Shown here in pieces: positions 21,027-31,236 of a DNA stretch of 33,626 bases; the first letter of the stretch is position 1; every line of letters starts with the position of its first letter. This stretch comes from an uncultured Lachnospiraceae bacterium. GTDB taxonomy: Bacteria > Bacillota > Clostridia > Lachnospirales > Lachnospiraceae. The stretch is taken from contig CAJTJY010000030.1 of assembly GCA_910576975.1 (NCBI GenBank), positions 1-33,626 on the forward strand, written 5' to 3'. The translations under genes were made by a program, and so were the position numbers. Below the pieces are notes generated by a model, which worked only from the letters and a program-made list of their open reading frames with translations, ran no database searches and was not told where the DNA came from.

Positions 21027-24000
21027 TTATGACAATATTTTACTCAATGTATCAAACAGCATTTCCACATTGATCGGCTTCGCCAGATGACCGTTCATAC
21101 CGCTCTTTAACGCCTCCTGACGGTCTTCCTCAAAGGCATTGGCAGTCATTGCCAGAATGGGGATCGATGACAATTCTCTATTTTCAAGGCTACGGATTGC
21201 CTTGGTAGCCTCATAGCCGTTCATCACGGGCATCCTCACATCCATCAGTATAAGCTGATAATACCCGGGTTGAGATTTTTTCAACATCTCTACGGCAATC
21301 TGCCCGTTTCCTGCCACTTCCACAGAAAAACCTGCGTCTTCTAAAATTGCAATCGCAATCTCTTGATTGAGCTCATTGTCTTCCGACAGCAGAATGCGCC
21401 CAGTATGACGTTTTTTAACACTGTAATCTGTTTCTTTCTCTCTGCCGTCCACAATCGAATACAGGCAGTCCCTCAGTTCAGAGGCAAACAACGGCTTACT
21501 GCAAAAAGCTGTAACTCCGGCCTCCTTTGCCTCTTCCTCGATCTCCAGCCAGTCATACGCCGTCAAAAGGATGATCGGCACATCCTCCCCCATTTCCTTG
21601 CGGACCCTGCGCGTGACTTCCACGCCGTTCATATCTGGCAGCATCCAGTCAATGACATATACCGTATAGACGTCTCCTCTGGAAACCGCCTGACGAGTGC
21701 GCAATAATGCCTCTTTTCCTGATAAGGTCCATTCCGCGCGCATCCCAATCTGTCCCAACATGTCTGTGACACTGTCGCAGGTATTAAAGTCATCGTCCAC
21801 CACTAACGCCCTGCAATTCTTCAATTTCGGGATATCTTTGGGCCTCTTTAGCTCTGGATCCAAACGGAACGTAAACCAGACATTTACTTCTGTCCCGACT
21901 CCCTGCTGGCTCTTTACCTCAATCGTGCCATTCATGATGTCAACAATGTTCTTAGTGATCGCCATGCCCAGCCCGGTTCCCTGGATCCCGCTGATCGTAC
22001 TGCTTTTCTCTCTCTCAAATGGTTCAAAGATGTTCGATACGAATTCCTTGCTCATGCCGATTCCAGTATCTTTGATGATAAATTCATAAGCTGCGTATCC
22101 AGAGGGCGCGCCAGGTTTTTGAATGATTCGCAAAGTGATAATGCCGCCTGCCTTGGTGTACTTTACTGCATTGCCCAACAAATTCAGCAGAACCTGATTT
22201 AGCCGGAGCTTATCGCAATAAATCTCTTCGTTTACAATATCCACCGCATCAATATATAATTCCAACTGTTTGGCATGAATGTCTGCCAGCAGGATATTGC
22301 GCAGACTATGGAGAATATCTGGCAGGCTGCAAGGCTTTTCGTCCAAATGAATCTTGCCGCTTTCAATACGGCTCATATCCAGCACGTCATTAATCAGGCT
22401 CAGTAAATGATTTCCTGAGTTCATAATTTTCTTCAAATATTCCTCTACCTGATCTCTTTCGTTGACATGTGCAATCGCAAGAGCCGTAAATCCCACAATG
22501 GCATTCATCGGCGTACGGATATCGTGAGACATGTTAGAGAGAAAAACGCTTTTGGCTTTGCTCGCCCGGTTTGCCTGGGACAAGGCATTTTCCAACAAGT
22601 CTTTCTTCTTCATCTCATTGCGGGTCTCCTCGTCTACGCTGCAAAATCCAAGGACTGCCACATGCCGTTCTTTCCATTCTCCCGCCCGCACTACTTTTAA
22701 CCGAAAATATTTTGTCTCGCCATGCAAAACAATCCGGTAATTAACGATATGAGGATTTTTCTGTGCCAATTCTTTCTTGAGATTTTCCATGGAAACTGAC
22801 TGTTCCATTAATTCCCTGTCATCCTCATGGACAAATTCTTGAATATAGCGTTCGATACAATTTTGAAACATAATCCTGCCAGAATTATTCGGCTTAAAAG
22901 CGAGGCCTTCTTCGTTATTATTGCGCAACGGCATTCCAAGCCCCGTATCCAAATCAAAGCAACAGACAATGCTGTAATCGATGCTCAACGCCTGGATCAG
23001 CTCCATCTCCCGCTTCTCATTCCTCTGCGCCTGAAGCTTCTGCGCGGTGCAGTCCAAAAGAAATCTCTGGTAAATCAATTCTCCGTCTTCTAACAATAAC
23101 TTGACATTGCCCATCACATGCCGAATCTCGCCATTCTTATGCCGCACCCGGTATTCTACGCTAATATTTTCATTCTCCTTTTCCAGGGCCGTTATGTATT
23201 CTGTGATCCTGGCTCTGTCCTCCTCCACGACGCTTGATGCAACAATGTCAAATCCATCCGCCATCATCTCTTCCTGCGTCTCATAGCCCAAAATCTTCAA
23301 AGCGGCACGGTTGATGCTCAGCACTTGCTTTCCATCTTGCGTATGACGCATTACCCCACAGTCAATGGTAGTAAAAATCTTTTCCAACGTCCGATTCTTT
23401 TGGATGATTTCCCGCTCATACTCACGTTCCCTTGTCACATCGATGCCCACTCCCACAGTCCCCATGACGCTGCCGTCCAAGTCATACAACGGGGATTTAT
23501 AGGTTGTAAGCGTCCGCTGACCTGCCCCAGTTTGAATTAACTCCTCGGAAATACAAGTCTTGCGTTCCTCCATTACTTCCCGTTCCGACTCAATGCAGGC
23601 AGGATCATCCTGTTCTACATCCCAGATATAAGCATGTCTGCGTCCTTGCACCTGCTGTTTCGTCTTATTCACCATCTTGCAAAAGCTATCGTTAACTTTC
23701 TCATGAACGCCGTTTTTATCCTTAAACCAGATGAGATTGGGAACATTGTTGATCGTGGCTTCCAGGTACTGGCTGACCTGCCAATAATCTTTGCGCATTT
23801 TACAGTCCCGCTGCCATTTTAAGTAACGAAAACGAATTTCTTCGTCTGACATAGGACTAACCCATAGATCATCAATCCCTTCTAACTCACTCTCAAGAAC
23901 ACTGACTTGTTCTTTTTCTGCCAGCAATATAAGCTCTGCCTCTTTGGCCTTGCATAAAACAAGTTCCCTCACCGTCTCCTTTGCATCCACCCCCTGTAAA

Positions 24001-24161
24001 TTGGCAATGATCACATCCGCCTTTGACGCCAAAGCTTTCTCACTCTCACTGCTTTCCATATATTCATGGGTAAAATGCTCCAGCGGGGCAATATCTTTCA
24101 CAACTTCAAATACTCTGTGCCGTCTGCCCAGCAGATAAACATATACATGACAATGGTACAT
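21027..24161 (-). CDS. Soluble hybrid sensor histidine kinase with two receiver domains
   Basis: A 1044-aa signalling protein without membrane segments. Order: a degenerate receiver-like N-terminal domain (about 1-115), PAS (about 130-245, NLIWFKDKNGVHEKVNDSF), PAS (about 257-375), a third PAS-like domain (about 390-510), HisKA with the phospho-accepting H546 (SNMSHDIRTPMNAIVG), HATPase (NAVKYTK, DTGIGM near 698-703, GTGLGMAI near 728-735), receiver 1 (phospho-Asp D838 in VIDWMLPD) and receiver 2 (D974 in LMDVRMPVMNG). There is no HPt or DNA-binding output domain, so phosphate must pass to a separate protein. The ATG at 24161 has AGGAGGAAAC upstream and its own promoter. The stimulus is unknown, though PAS domains point to a cytosolic ligand or redox cue. 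Confidence 0.95.
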   Translation of the reverse strand: MYHCHVYVYLLGRRHRVFEVVKDIAPLEHFTHEYMESSESEKALASKADVIIANLQGVDAKETVRELVLCKAKEAELILLAEKEQVSVLESELEGIDDLWVSPMSDEEIRFRYLKWQRDCKMRKDYWQVSQYLEATINNVPNLIWFKDKNGVHEKVNDSFCKMVNKTKQQVQGRRHAYIWDVEQDDPACIESEREVMEERKTCISEELIQTGAGQRTLTTYKSPLYDLDGSVMGTVGVGIDVTREREYEREIIQKNRTLEKIFTTIDCGVMRHTQDGKQVLSINRAALKILGYETQEEMMADGFDIVASSVVEEDRARITEYITALEKENENISVEYRVRHKNGEIRHVMGNVKLLLEDGELIYQRFLLDCTAQKLQAQRNEKREMELIQALSIDYSIVCCFDLDTGLGMPLRNNNEEGLAFKPNNSGRIMFQNCIERYIQEFVHEDDRELMEQSVSMENLKKELAQKNPHIVNYRIVLHGETKYFRLKVVRAGEWKERHVAVLGFCSVDEETRNEMKKKDLLENALSQANRASKAKSVFLSNMSHDIRTPMNAIVGFTALAIAHVNERDQVEEYLKKIMNSGNHLLSLINDVLDMSRIESGKIHLDEKPCSLPDILHSLRNILLADIHAKQLELYIDAVDIVNEEIYCDKLRLNQVLLNLLGNAVKYTKAGGIITLRIIQKPGAPSGYAAYEFIIKDTGIGMSKEFVSNIFEPFEREKSSTISGIQGTGLGMAITKNIVDIMNGTIEVKSQQGVGTEVNVWFTFRLDPELKRPKDIPKLKNCRALVVDDDFNTCDSVTDMLGQIGMRAEWTLSGKEALLRTRQAVSRGDVYTVYVIDWMLPDMNGVEVTRRVRKEMGEDVPIILLTAYDWLEIEEEAKEAGVTAFCSKPLFASELRDCLYSIVDGREKETDYSVKKRHTGRILLSEDNELNQEIAIAILEDAGFSVEVAGNGQIAVEMLKKSQPGYYQLILMDVRMPVMNGYEATKAIRSLENRELSSIPILAMTANAFEEDRQEALKSGMNGHLAKPINVEMLFDTLSKILS

Positions 24162-24230
24162 ACCGTTTCCTCCTTAACGTTCTAGTAATATAATCTTTTA
24201 AGCAGGCATTACTTCTTAATATTCAATAAA

Positions 24231-24259
24231 ATTATACTTCACTGGCAATATAAAAACAA
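24231..24259 (-). promoter_or_regulatory. Promoter of the hybrid kinase gene
   Basis: Minus strand TTGTTT (24254-24259), 17-nt spacer, TATAAT (24231-24236), 70 nt upstream of the start codon. Confidence 0.65.
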
Positions 24260-24362
24260 GTACATATTTCAACGGCAAGCTCACTTTAACGCCCTGCCTC
24301 GGCTTTGAGGAACGGCACGCTTTGATGAGCAAAGAGCCGTCTTGTAGTGATTTCCTTTCATA

Positions 24363-24410
24363 TAAAATACCGCCCCGCTTCAGATATCGCTATCCAAAGC
24401 GAGGCGGTAC
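24363..24410 (-). terminator. Terminator after the GH101 gene
   Basis: Minus strand TACCGCCTCGCTT pairs with AAGCGGGGCGGTA (24368-24380 with 24397-24409, one G-T wobble) and is followed by TTTTA. It separates the enzyme gene from the kinase gene. Confidence 0.75.
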
Positions 24411-24440
24411 TTCACTTATCTCTTAATGAGCTGCGACGGC

Positions 24441-27400
24441 TTATTTTACAGTCGCCTTTTTGTTCATTCCGGCTTTCGTCATCATCGTCTTGATGCTGTT
24501 ACGCTTCTTAGCGGCTGTTCCCTTAGGAAGCGTAACTTTCATCTTAGCGCTTGTGTTCTTGAATGCCTGAGTATCAATCTTCTTAATGCCGGTTGCAAGA
24601 TACTGTACTTTTGCCAGCTTCTTGCAGTTATAGAATGCTTTCTTACCAATATTGGCAACTTTCTTACCAAACACTACTTCTGTCAAGGCTGAGCATCCCT
24701 CGAAGCTGGAAGCCTTGATCGCTGTCACATTGTCACCGATCGTAACTTTCTTCAGCTTTGTAAATTTGTTAAATGCCTTTGCTTCAATAGAAGTAACGTT
24801 GCAAGTCACACCCTTGATGGTGATCGTAGCAGGTATAGTAACAGATGTTACGCTCTTCTTGGTTCCCTTTACAACAACTGCTGTCTTCTTAGCTGCGTTG
24901 GTTACTTTGTATTGTACATTGTTAATGGTGATCTTATCTCCATTTGCCAGTGTCTCCTCAAGACCCTTGAACGCATTGTCAAGCTGGCTTGTCAAACGCT
25001 CCAGTTTGGAGATGCCGACAGACTTCACACCATTGTTTGCTTCTACATATGCTTCTTCGAATGTTTCCCAGCTTGCCTGCGTATATTTGCTCTTGCCTGC
25101 ATCATAAGCAGCTTTCGCTTTGCTAATCGACGCTTTCAATTTCTCCTGTGCAGCTTCAATCTTCTTCTCTGTTTCAGAAGGACTCTTCAGAGAATCCTGT
25201 GCTTTCACAAGGTACTCTTTCATAGTTTCTACTTTGTCTGCATCTGCAGAATTGAGGCTAGCTTTTGCTTCTTCATATGCATCTTTAAAGGTCTCCCAGG
25301 TTGCCTGAGAATATCCATTCTTGCCATTGTCATAAACTGGCTTTGCAATTTCAAGTGCTGCGTTAAGCGCTTTGAGACCAACCTCAAGTCTCTTCTCTGT
25401 CTCTGACAGTTCTACAAGTTTTTTCTTTGCTTTTTCCAAAGCAAGCTTTACTTCTTGCAGTCTTGTCAGATTTGAAGAATTCTCTAAGGCGAGCGCTTGA
25501 TTATATGCTGCCTCGAACGCTGCCCAGCTCTCAGCAGAATAGAAGCTTTCTCCGCCAGCATAGATCTCTTCCATTTCTGTAAGAGTTTCTTTAAGGTCGT
25601 TCTGAGCTACGTTGGTAACTTCCTTGTTTTCTGTCATCTGCTCTTCGTAGGACTTCATAGCTGCTTCAGCCTCTGGCGTCCTATAGCTGAGAACTGTTTC
25701 TCCTAATACCTCAGCCATTGCTGCAAATCCTCCATGTCCTTCCAGAACCTGGATCTGGAGGAAAGTGCCTTTTACGTCTTTTGGAACTTCAAACAGCTCT
25801 GTTTCGCCGCTGCCTGTCTTTTGTGATGTAATCACATCTGATGCATAAGTTACATCTGTGATAGCGCCTGCTTCGTCAATTCCATTACCAACGATGACTT
25901 TATATTTCTTAACAACACCATTGACGCCGCCGCCACCTCTTTGCATGATTCCTAATGTATCAAATGCTGTAACGTCTTGCGCATATTCCACAGTGATAAT
26001 TGCCGGGTTCTCTTCGGAAACTGTAAATTTTGTCGGACTATACTGTGAATGCCAAATGGTGCTAGAATTTCCATCAAATGCATTCCGAGCTGAGCCATTT
26101 TCTGAAGCAGTCTCCTCTGTGTTAACCCAAACATTCTTCGCCTCATTGCGGCTGGAATAAATTTCTTCCAGATATACTATTGCGTCTGCAGTAACTTTTT
26201 TGCCATTGATCGTAGCGGTTGCACGGATTCCAGCGCTTCCGAACTCTACAAATCTTACGAAACCATTGCTGTCTACCAGAGCTACGTCTTCATCCAGGGA
26301 AGTCCATACTACGTCAGTGTTCTTATCTACGCCTTCTGGGAATTCTACTTCCAGTTGAATGGGCTCTGTTACCTTTTCACTATTTCCTACTACATAAGTC
26401 TCTTTTAGGGAAATGCCTGTGCCTTTTTCTACTTTTTCAATCCTCAAATTATCAAGGACGAAATCAGCATAACCTGCAAAATTAAAGATGTTGCCTTTAT
26501 AACCGCCAGTCTGCGGCGCATTTGAGGTAGAGAAGATACCAATCCAGTTATTTCCGCTCTCGCCTGCTGTAAAAGTTGTGCTAAAACGCTTGGTCTTGCC
26601 GATTGCTGCTGACATATCCCAGCTCTTTACATTACGGTTCGTTCCATCACCCAGACGCAGCTCGTATACTCTGTCGCCGCCCATCTGATAGTCAAAGGAT
26701 ACCTGGTAAGTCTCCCCTGGCTCAAAACGGAAGTTCTGCGGAATCGTCTGATAAATCAGGTTATTGCGCTGTGCCAGTCCGTTTACTTTGACAGACCAGT
26801 TGCCATCTAAAACGTCGTCGATTTGCTTGGACATAAAGCCTGCCTGCGTGTACTTGCCATGACGCTCAGAAAGATGGATTCTGTTATCTTCTACGTTCTC
26901 TGTGTCAGAAATTACAAACGGCCAGATTCCCTGTGCATTGTCCTCAAAATCATTGAACAATTCTGTCGGATTGCCATTTTCGTCTGTCTTTACAATTGGA
27001 TCCATCGTGGTCTCTACCACGCGGATATCGTCAAAATACGTAGCTCCTTCACCTGCTTCGCGGTCAAAGCTCAAGGTTGCTGTTCCGCCCTCTGCAGTAA
27101 AGAATACATACATATTCTGGAAACAGCTGCTCTTGTCATCAGTTCCAGATACCGTTCCAACATCAGTATGACGCCAATAAGAGGTATGATGCTGATCAGA
27201 AGCTACATAATTCTGCGCAAAGGATCTGGTAGCATAATTGCTTCCCAATACCTTTTTGCCATATTTTACAGTTACATGAGCCTTTGCATCGCTCCTATTG
27301 TCCACGCCTACGTACAGCGCATATTTCTGTCCCTTCTTGAGGTTGGTAAGCTTGGTGCTTACAGATACTTCGCCTTCCAGCTTCAGCATGTTGTTAGCAA

Positions 27401-30400
27401 CAGCATTATCTACGATTGACGCTGTTCCTGTGCCACTAACAGTTCTGTGGCTGTTTACGTCGGTATCATTAAATCCTGTGTCATAGACATACTTTGTCGT
27501 CTGCCAGTCTACTTTCAGAGGTTCTTTCTCACCCTTGTAAATTACATAAGGAATTTCTGCCTCGATATCTGTCAGAGTGATCTTGCCATCTACAACTGGA
27601 ATCTCTTTCTTGTCTGTCTTTCCTTCGTCTGTCAATTTGTATAATACTACGCTGGAAAGCCCTGTCCAGTCTTTGGTCAATGTCCACTCAGTGGTTCCGC
27701 CATTGGTATTCCAATGATACAGTTTCTGGTCGTCCGCTGCAAGCGTCTTACCATTGCAGTCCCAATTCCATGGAATCAAATAGGTCTCGTCTCCAGGATT
27801 GGTTCCATCGCCGCCTGTAGGCGCGCCTTCTGAGATCTTAACGCCGTTTAAGGTAATGGTTCTGCTTCTGTACTCTGCAAGATTCTCATAATTAGTTGAA
27901 TCTCTAGTTACTACAAGTTCTGTATTATCTGCCGCATCCTTGGTGTTGCGCAGAGTGATCTCCTTTTCAGGCAACCAGGACTCTCCTGTCGGCAAAGTTA
28001 CAGCTTCTTCTGCATCTTTCCAATCTACTACCTGATAATGCTGCAGGAATTTGGTGATTAAGTTGTGACGGAACATAACGGTAATATAATTCTTATAGTT
28101 CGTACGTCCCTGCCATCCTTCGAAATCCGTCATGTTAAGACCGCCAAGCAACGGAGCCTGTGCTGCTCCGCCGTAGCTTGGATAGTCAGCAACCCAGGAA
28201 TCTTTCTGATGGTTTCTCAAGAAACGCATTACCTCGCTGTTCTCACCCTTTGCCCCATAGCCGCCGTATTCCAGGTCTGCTGCCCAGTGCTGCAGAGTAG
28301 AATCATACTCCTGGGTGGGACCCCATTCGGTAGTCATACGCCATCCTAAACGGTTGATCTCGCGGGCGAGCATTCTGGAAGCCCATGCGTCTTCATAGGA
28401 GTTGTCTCCGCCACCGCCGGAATTGTTTACGCCATTGCCCCAAACGTCCACATAGATGAAGTCGAGATTCTCGCCTACCTGAGCATGCAGCTCTTTGAAA
28501 CGGTTTTCTCTGGATTTTGTTGCCAAGTCATAACGGGCGTTGATTCCGATACCCTGGTCAAGCCAGTTCCATCCTACCGACATACCGCTATATCCTCTGG
28601 AAAGCTCGTCACAGAATGCCTTCGCTTCTGTATACATCTCGCTGGCATTTACATGAACGCCAAACAATGCGCCCATCTTCTTGCCTTCTATCAGAAGCGT
28701 GTTCATATCGTCCGCACCACCGATACGACTACCAATATCGCCATAATCGGGATGTCCGGAATCATGACCCTCAGAGCCATATCCTTTCAGCAGGACGCCC
28801 TGTCCCAAGCCTTCGGTATTCAGGTATACTCTCTTTACGCCGTCTAAGTTCATCAGGAACGGGTTTGCCGCCTGGCTGCCGAAGTTCATAGCGATACGGT
28901 AGTTTACCAATTCCGGCACTTCCTCAGATTTATACGGGTTATGCATGATAGAACGGAATGCCACTGCGCCGTCCTGCCAGTCGATGCCTCCATCTCCATT
29001 CTCATCGCCAGTAATTACCACTTTGGCGCTTGGCATGATGTCATGACCTACGACATATGTACGCTCTTCCGTGGTGCTGTTGCCTTTATTATCGCTTCCA
29101 ACAACTACCGGTGTGCTGACTCTTCTGTCATAGTACCATTTTGCACTGGACAAGCCCAATGTCGCTACATCGCCCTCGGTTACAGCGCTTGCAATGACAC
29201 GTGTATTATCAGCGCCGCCCTGCCCAATATAAGCCGCTACATTGGTACCACTGTTCTCGGAGTTACTCCACAAGCCTGCGCTCATCTCTGAGTTGGAAAC
29301 AAATGCGTACATGAAGTCCTCAGTGCTCGCACCGTTGGTAAGAGTCATATCCTTTACCACGTCAAAAGCTCTGTCACCGCTTATTCTGGTGTTGGAAGAC
29401 ATCTTAGCGCCTTTCAAATGAGCGTTTTGCTGACCACTGTTAACAGAAAGCAAATTGTGGTTCGGAATTTCAATGGACTGTACTGGGTAAAGCGCGTAGC
29501 CATTGTCATCCACCTCTGTCATATTGTTCTTAACTTTTGTAATGTCAAAAGATGCCGTGTTGCCTTCTGCAGTGATAACAGCCGTAAGCACGCAGTCAAC
29601 ATTTACAGTTTCATCTTTTAATTTTATTTCATACGTTGCCGTATTCTCCGTAAAGGAAGCCTTGACATCATTTTTACCAACGCCTATCGGCTGGCCGTTG
29701 ATCTTGATCACTTTGATGCTCTGCGGCTGTCCAAAGAAAGTTTTCCCAGCCAAATCACCTTTCATATCATATTGAACGATGCTCGGGAAATTCTCTGCCA
29801 CTTTGACATCCATCTTATCGGTCGTCAAAGTCCTCGTATTAGCAACCGTCTTGGAATAGAGCACAAGATTTTTTTCGATACTCTCAATCTCACTCATATC
29901 CACATCTACCGTTGTATCAAAATATCCAGCTTTGGTGACAGCGAGACTATACGAACCAGTGGGAACTTCCAGGTCATATGTTCCGTCTTCGCCTGTCTCA
30001 GTCTTCCATCTTCCTGCCGCTATCTGCGCGCCGGAAATCGGATTGCCATCCTCATCGGCAACAGTACCTGTGATATGCTTGCCTTCTTCTGTTGCCTCCT
30101 GCCCTGAATAATAGATGCCTTTCAGGTACACGTGAGTACGTGCCGAGCCCCATGTTCCACAGCTGACAGCAATCTTTCCTTCTGCACCAAGTTCCATATC
30201 ACATGAAACATCTTCAAAGATCTTCTGTTCGCCAACGGTCAAGCTGAACTTACCGTCCGCCGTCCAGTCTATACGCACTCTGTCGTTCCATTTTCCTTTT
30301 ACTGGCAAACTTTCCTTTACATTATTACTCCAAGGATTTCCGTCCACCCCATACTTCTGCCAGTACCATCCGTCCCCATTATATCCAATGAATAATCCTT

Positions 30401-30968
30401 TTCCAGGGTTCTCGTAACCAAAGCGGATGCCAAAACGGGTATGTGTGGCATCTTCCATCGGCCAGATCACATACTCAAAATAGCCGTCTTTGGTAAAATC
30501 AAAGGTATTTGGATTGACAAACAACGCCGGATATCCAGCTTCATTAGTCGGATCATTACCATTAGCGGAACCAGACTGAATATGCAAGAACTGCATCTTT
30601 TCAAAAACAGTGTCGTCCCCTTTTACCGTCACCGGATCCTGTGTCCATTCATCTGCTACTCCGTCAGACGGAACAGCCCTTGCCTTATCCTCTTCCGGAG
30701 CCGCAACCGTCTCTGTTGCATCCGCAGCTTCTTCTACCGCCGCCTCTTCTACCACTGCATCCTCTTTGATATCCTCTTGCACTTTTTCTGTGTCTTCTTG
30801 AACCGCTGCTTCTTCCTCGTCGTCAACGACAGGCTGTTCTCCAGCATCTTCCAATTCCTCTTCGGCTGCCGGAACCTCATCCGCCCATGCTGTAACAGGC
30901 GCAGCAGTGGCTACCATGCTAAATGCCAGCATGCAGCTCAACAACTTTGTTACTGTACGCTTTTTCAT
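24441..30968 (-). CDS. Secreted endo-alpha-N-acetylgalactosaminidase (GH101), multidomain
   Basis: It releases the core 1 disaccharide from Ser/Thr of mucin-type glycoproteins outside the cell. Residues below count from the upstream TTG (2177 aa); the likely ATG at 30968 is two codons later, with AGAGG 9 nt before it. Order: signal peptide (to about 31), acidic Glu/Val/Ala-rich linker (32-100), LamG-like beta-sandwich (about 110-290), carboxypeptidase-regulatory-like domain (300-372), GH101 fold (about 380-1050) with nucleophile D843 in YVDVWGNG and acid/base E883 in TTEWGPTQ, CBM-like sandwiches (about 1160-1320 and 1335-1515), Ig-like Big_2 (1520-1602), F5/8-type C domain (1605-1760), three FIVAR repeats (about 1800-1855, 1876-1930, 1953-2008) and BspA-type LRR_5 repeats (2045-2150). 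No LPXTG is present; the basic C-terminus may bind the wall non-covalently. Confidence 0.95.
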   Translation of the reverse strand: MKKRTVTKLLSCMLAFSMVATAAPVTAWADEVPAAEEELEDAGEQPVVDDEEEAAVQEDTEKVQEDIKEDAVVEEAAVEEAADATETVAAPEEDKARAVPSDGVADEWTQDPVTVKGDDTVFEKMQFLHIQSGSANGNDPTNEAGYPALFVNPNTFDFTKDGYFEYVIWPMEDATHTRFGIRFGYENPGKGLFIGYNGDGWYWQKYGVDGNPWSNNVKESLPVKGKWNDRVRIDWTADGKFSLTVGEQKIFEDVSCDMELGAEGKIAVSCGTWGSARTHVYLKGIYYSGQEATEEGKHITGTVADEDGNPISGAQIAAGRWKTETGEDGTYDLEVPTGSYSLAVTKAGYFDTTVDVDMSEIESIEKNLVLYSKTVANTRTLTTDKMDVKVAENFPSIVQYDMKGDLAGKTFFGQPQSIKVIKINGQPIGVGKNDVKASFTENTATYEIKLKDETVNVDCVLTAVITAEGNTASFDITKVKNNMTEVDDNGYALYPVQSIEIPNHNLLSVNSGQQNAHLKGAKMSSNTRISGDRAFDVVKDMTLTNGASTEDFMYAFVSNSEMSAGLWSNSENSGTNVAAYIGQGGADNTRVIASAVTEGDVATLGLSSAKWYYDRRVSTPVVVGSDNKGNSTTEERTYVVGHDIMPSAKVVITGDENGDGGIDWQDGAVAFRSIMHNPYKSEEVPELVNYRIAMNFGSQAANPFLMNLDGVKRVYLNTEGLGQGVLLKGYGSEGHDSGHPDYGDIGSRIGGADDMNTLLIEGKKMGALFGVHVNASEMYTEAKAFCDELSRGYSGMSVGWNWLDQGIGINARYDLATKSRENRFKELHAQVGENLDFIYVDVWGNGVNNSGGGGDNSYEDAWASRMLAREINRLGWRMTTEWGPTQEYDSTLQHWAADLEYGGYGAKGENSEVMRFLRNHQKDSWVADYPSYGGAAQAPLLGGLNMTDFEGWQGRTNYKNYITVMFRHNLITKFLQHYQVVDWKDAEEAVTLPTGESWLPEKEITLRNTKDAADNTELVVTRDSTNYENLAEYRSRTITLNGVKISEGAPTGGDGTNPGDETYLIPWNWDCNGKTLAADDQKLYHWNTNGGTTEWTLTKDWTGLSSVVLYKLTDEGKTDKKEIPVVDGKITLTDIEAEIPYVIYKGEKEPLKVDWQTTKYVYDTGFNDTDVNSHRTVSGTGTASIVDNAVANNMLKLEGEVSVSTKLTNLKKGQKYALYVGVDNRSDAKAHVTVKYGKKVLGSNYATRSFAQNYVASDQHHTSYWRHTDVGTVSGTDDKSSCFQNMYVFFTAEGGTATLSFDREAGEGATYFDDIRVVETTMDPIVKTDENGNPTELFNDFEDNAQGIWPFVISDTENVEDNRIHLSERHGKYTQAGFMSKQIDDVLDGNWSVKVNGLAQRNNLIYQTIPQNFRFEPGETYQVSFDYQMGGDRVYELRLGDGTNRNVKSWDMSAAIGKTKRFSTTFTAGESGNNWIGIFSTSNAPQTGGYKGNIFNFAGYADFVLDNLRIEKVEKGTGISLKETYVVGNSEKVTEPIQLEVEFPEGVDKNTDVVWTSLDEDVALVDSNGFVRFVEFGSAGIRATATINGKKVTADAIVYLEEIYSSRNEAKNVWVNTEETASENGSARNAFDGNSSTIWHSQYSPTKFTVSEENPAIITVEYAQDVTAFDTLGIMQRGGGGVNGVVKKYKVIVGNGIDEAGAITDVTYASDVITSQKTGSGETELFEVPKDVKGTFLQIQVLEGHGGFAAMAEVLGETVLSYRTPEAEAAMKSYEEQMTENKEVTNVAQNDLKETLTEMEEIYAGGESFYSAESWAAFEAAYNQALALENSSNLTRLQEVKLALEKAKKKLVELSETEKRLEVGLKALNAALEIAKPVYDNGKNGYSQATWETFKDAYEEAKASLNSADADKVETMKEYLVKAQDSLKSPSETEKKIEAAQEKLKASISKAKAAYDAGKSKYTQASWETFEEAYVEANNGVKSVGISKLERLTSQLDNAFKGLEETLANGDKITINNVQYKVTNAAKKTAVVVKGTKKSVTSVTIPATITIKGVTCNVTSIEAKAFNKFTKLKKVTIGDNVTAIKASSFEGCSALTEVVFGKKVANIGKKAFYNCKKLAKVQYLATGIKKIDTQAFKNTSAKMKVTLPKGTAAKKRNSIKTMMTKAGMNKKATVK

Positions 30969-31106
30969 AAGCAATTACCTCTTACACAATAAGCCCGATC
31001 CCTATAACTTCGGCTTATTCTTTCTTGGTGGTATGGTTGCAGGCTTTTTCAAAGGCAATCCCCTCTTACACCTGTCCATACTGTCAATAGTTTCTCACAA
31101 TCTTGT

Positions 31107-31120
31107 CACAAGCGCTTGCA
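31107..31120 (-). promoter_or_regulatory. cre-like site downstream of the GH101 promoter
   Basis: Minus strand TGCAAGCGCTTGTG matches the first half of a CcpA cre box (TGNAANCG) exactly, with the palindromic core AAGCGCTT; the last two bases are TG instead of CA. It lies just after the predicted transcription start, where CcpA binding would block elongation. Confidence 0.4.
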
Positions 31121-31128
31121 GCGCTTTT

Positions 31129-31145
31129 GCCGTTATTATAACGGC
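31129..31145 (-). promoter_or_regulatory. GH101 promoter -10 box inside a perfect palindrome
   Basis: GCCGTTAT-T-ATAACGGC is an exact 17-nt dyad. On the minus strand it contains TATAAT (31135-31140) preceded by GT. The -35 region (GTAACT at 31158-31163) is weak, so an activator may be needed. The predicted leader is about 160 nt. Confidence 0.5.
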
Positions 31146-31236
31146 GTGCTGGTTAATAGTTACATACTTTATTAAAGTTCGCCTTTAGACACTGAAAGAC
31201 AGCGCCCAATGTTAAAAACATCTTCCCTGTCAAATC

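Noticed and set aside
24441..24600. Sortase (LPXTG) anchor at the end of the GH101 enzyme
   Set aside because: The C-terminus is Lys-rich LRR_5 sequence with no LPXTG-type motif and no hydrophobic tail.
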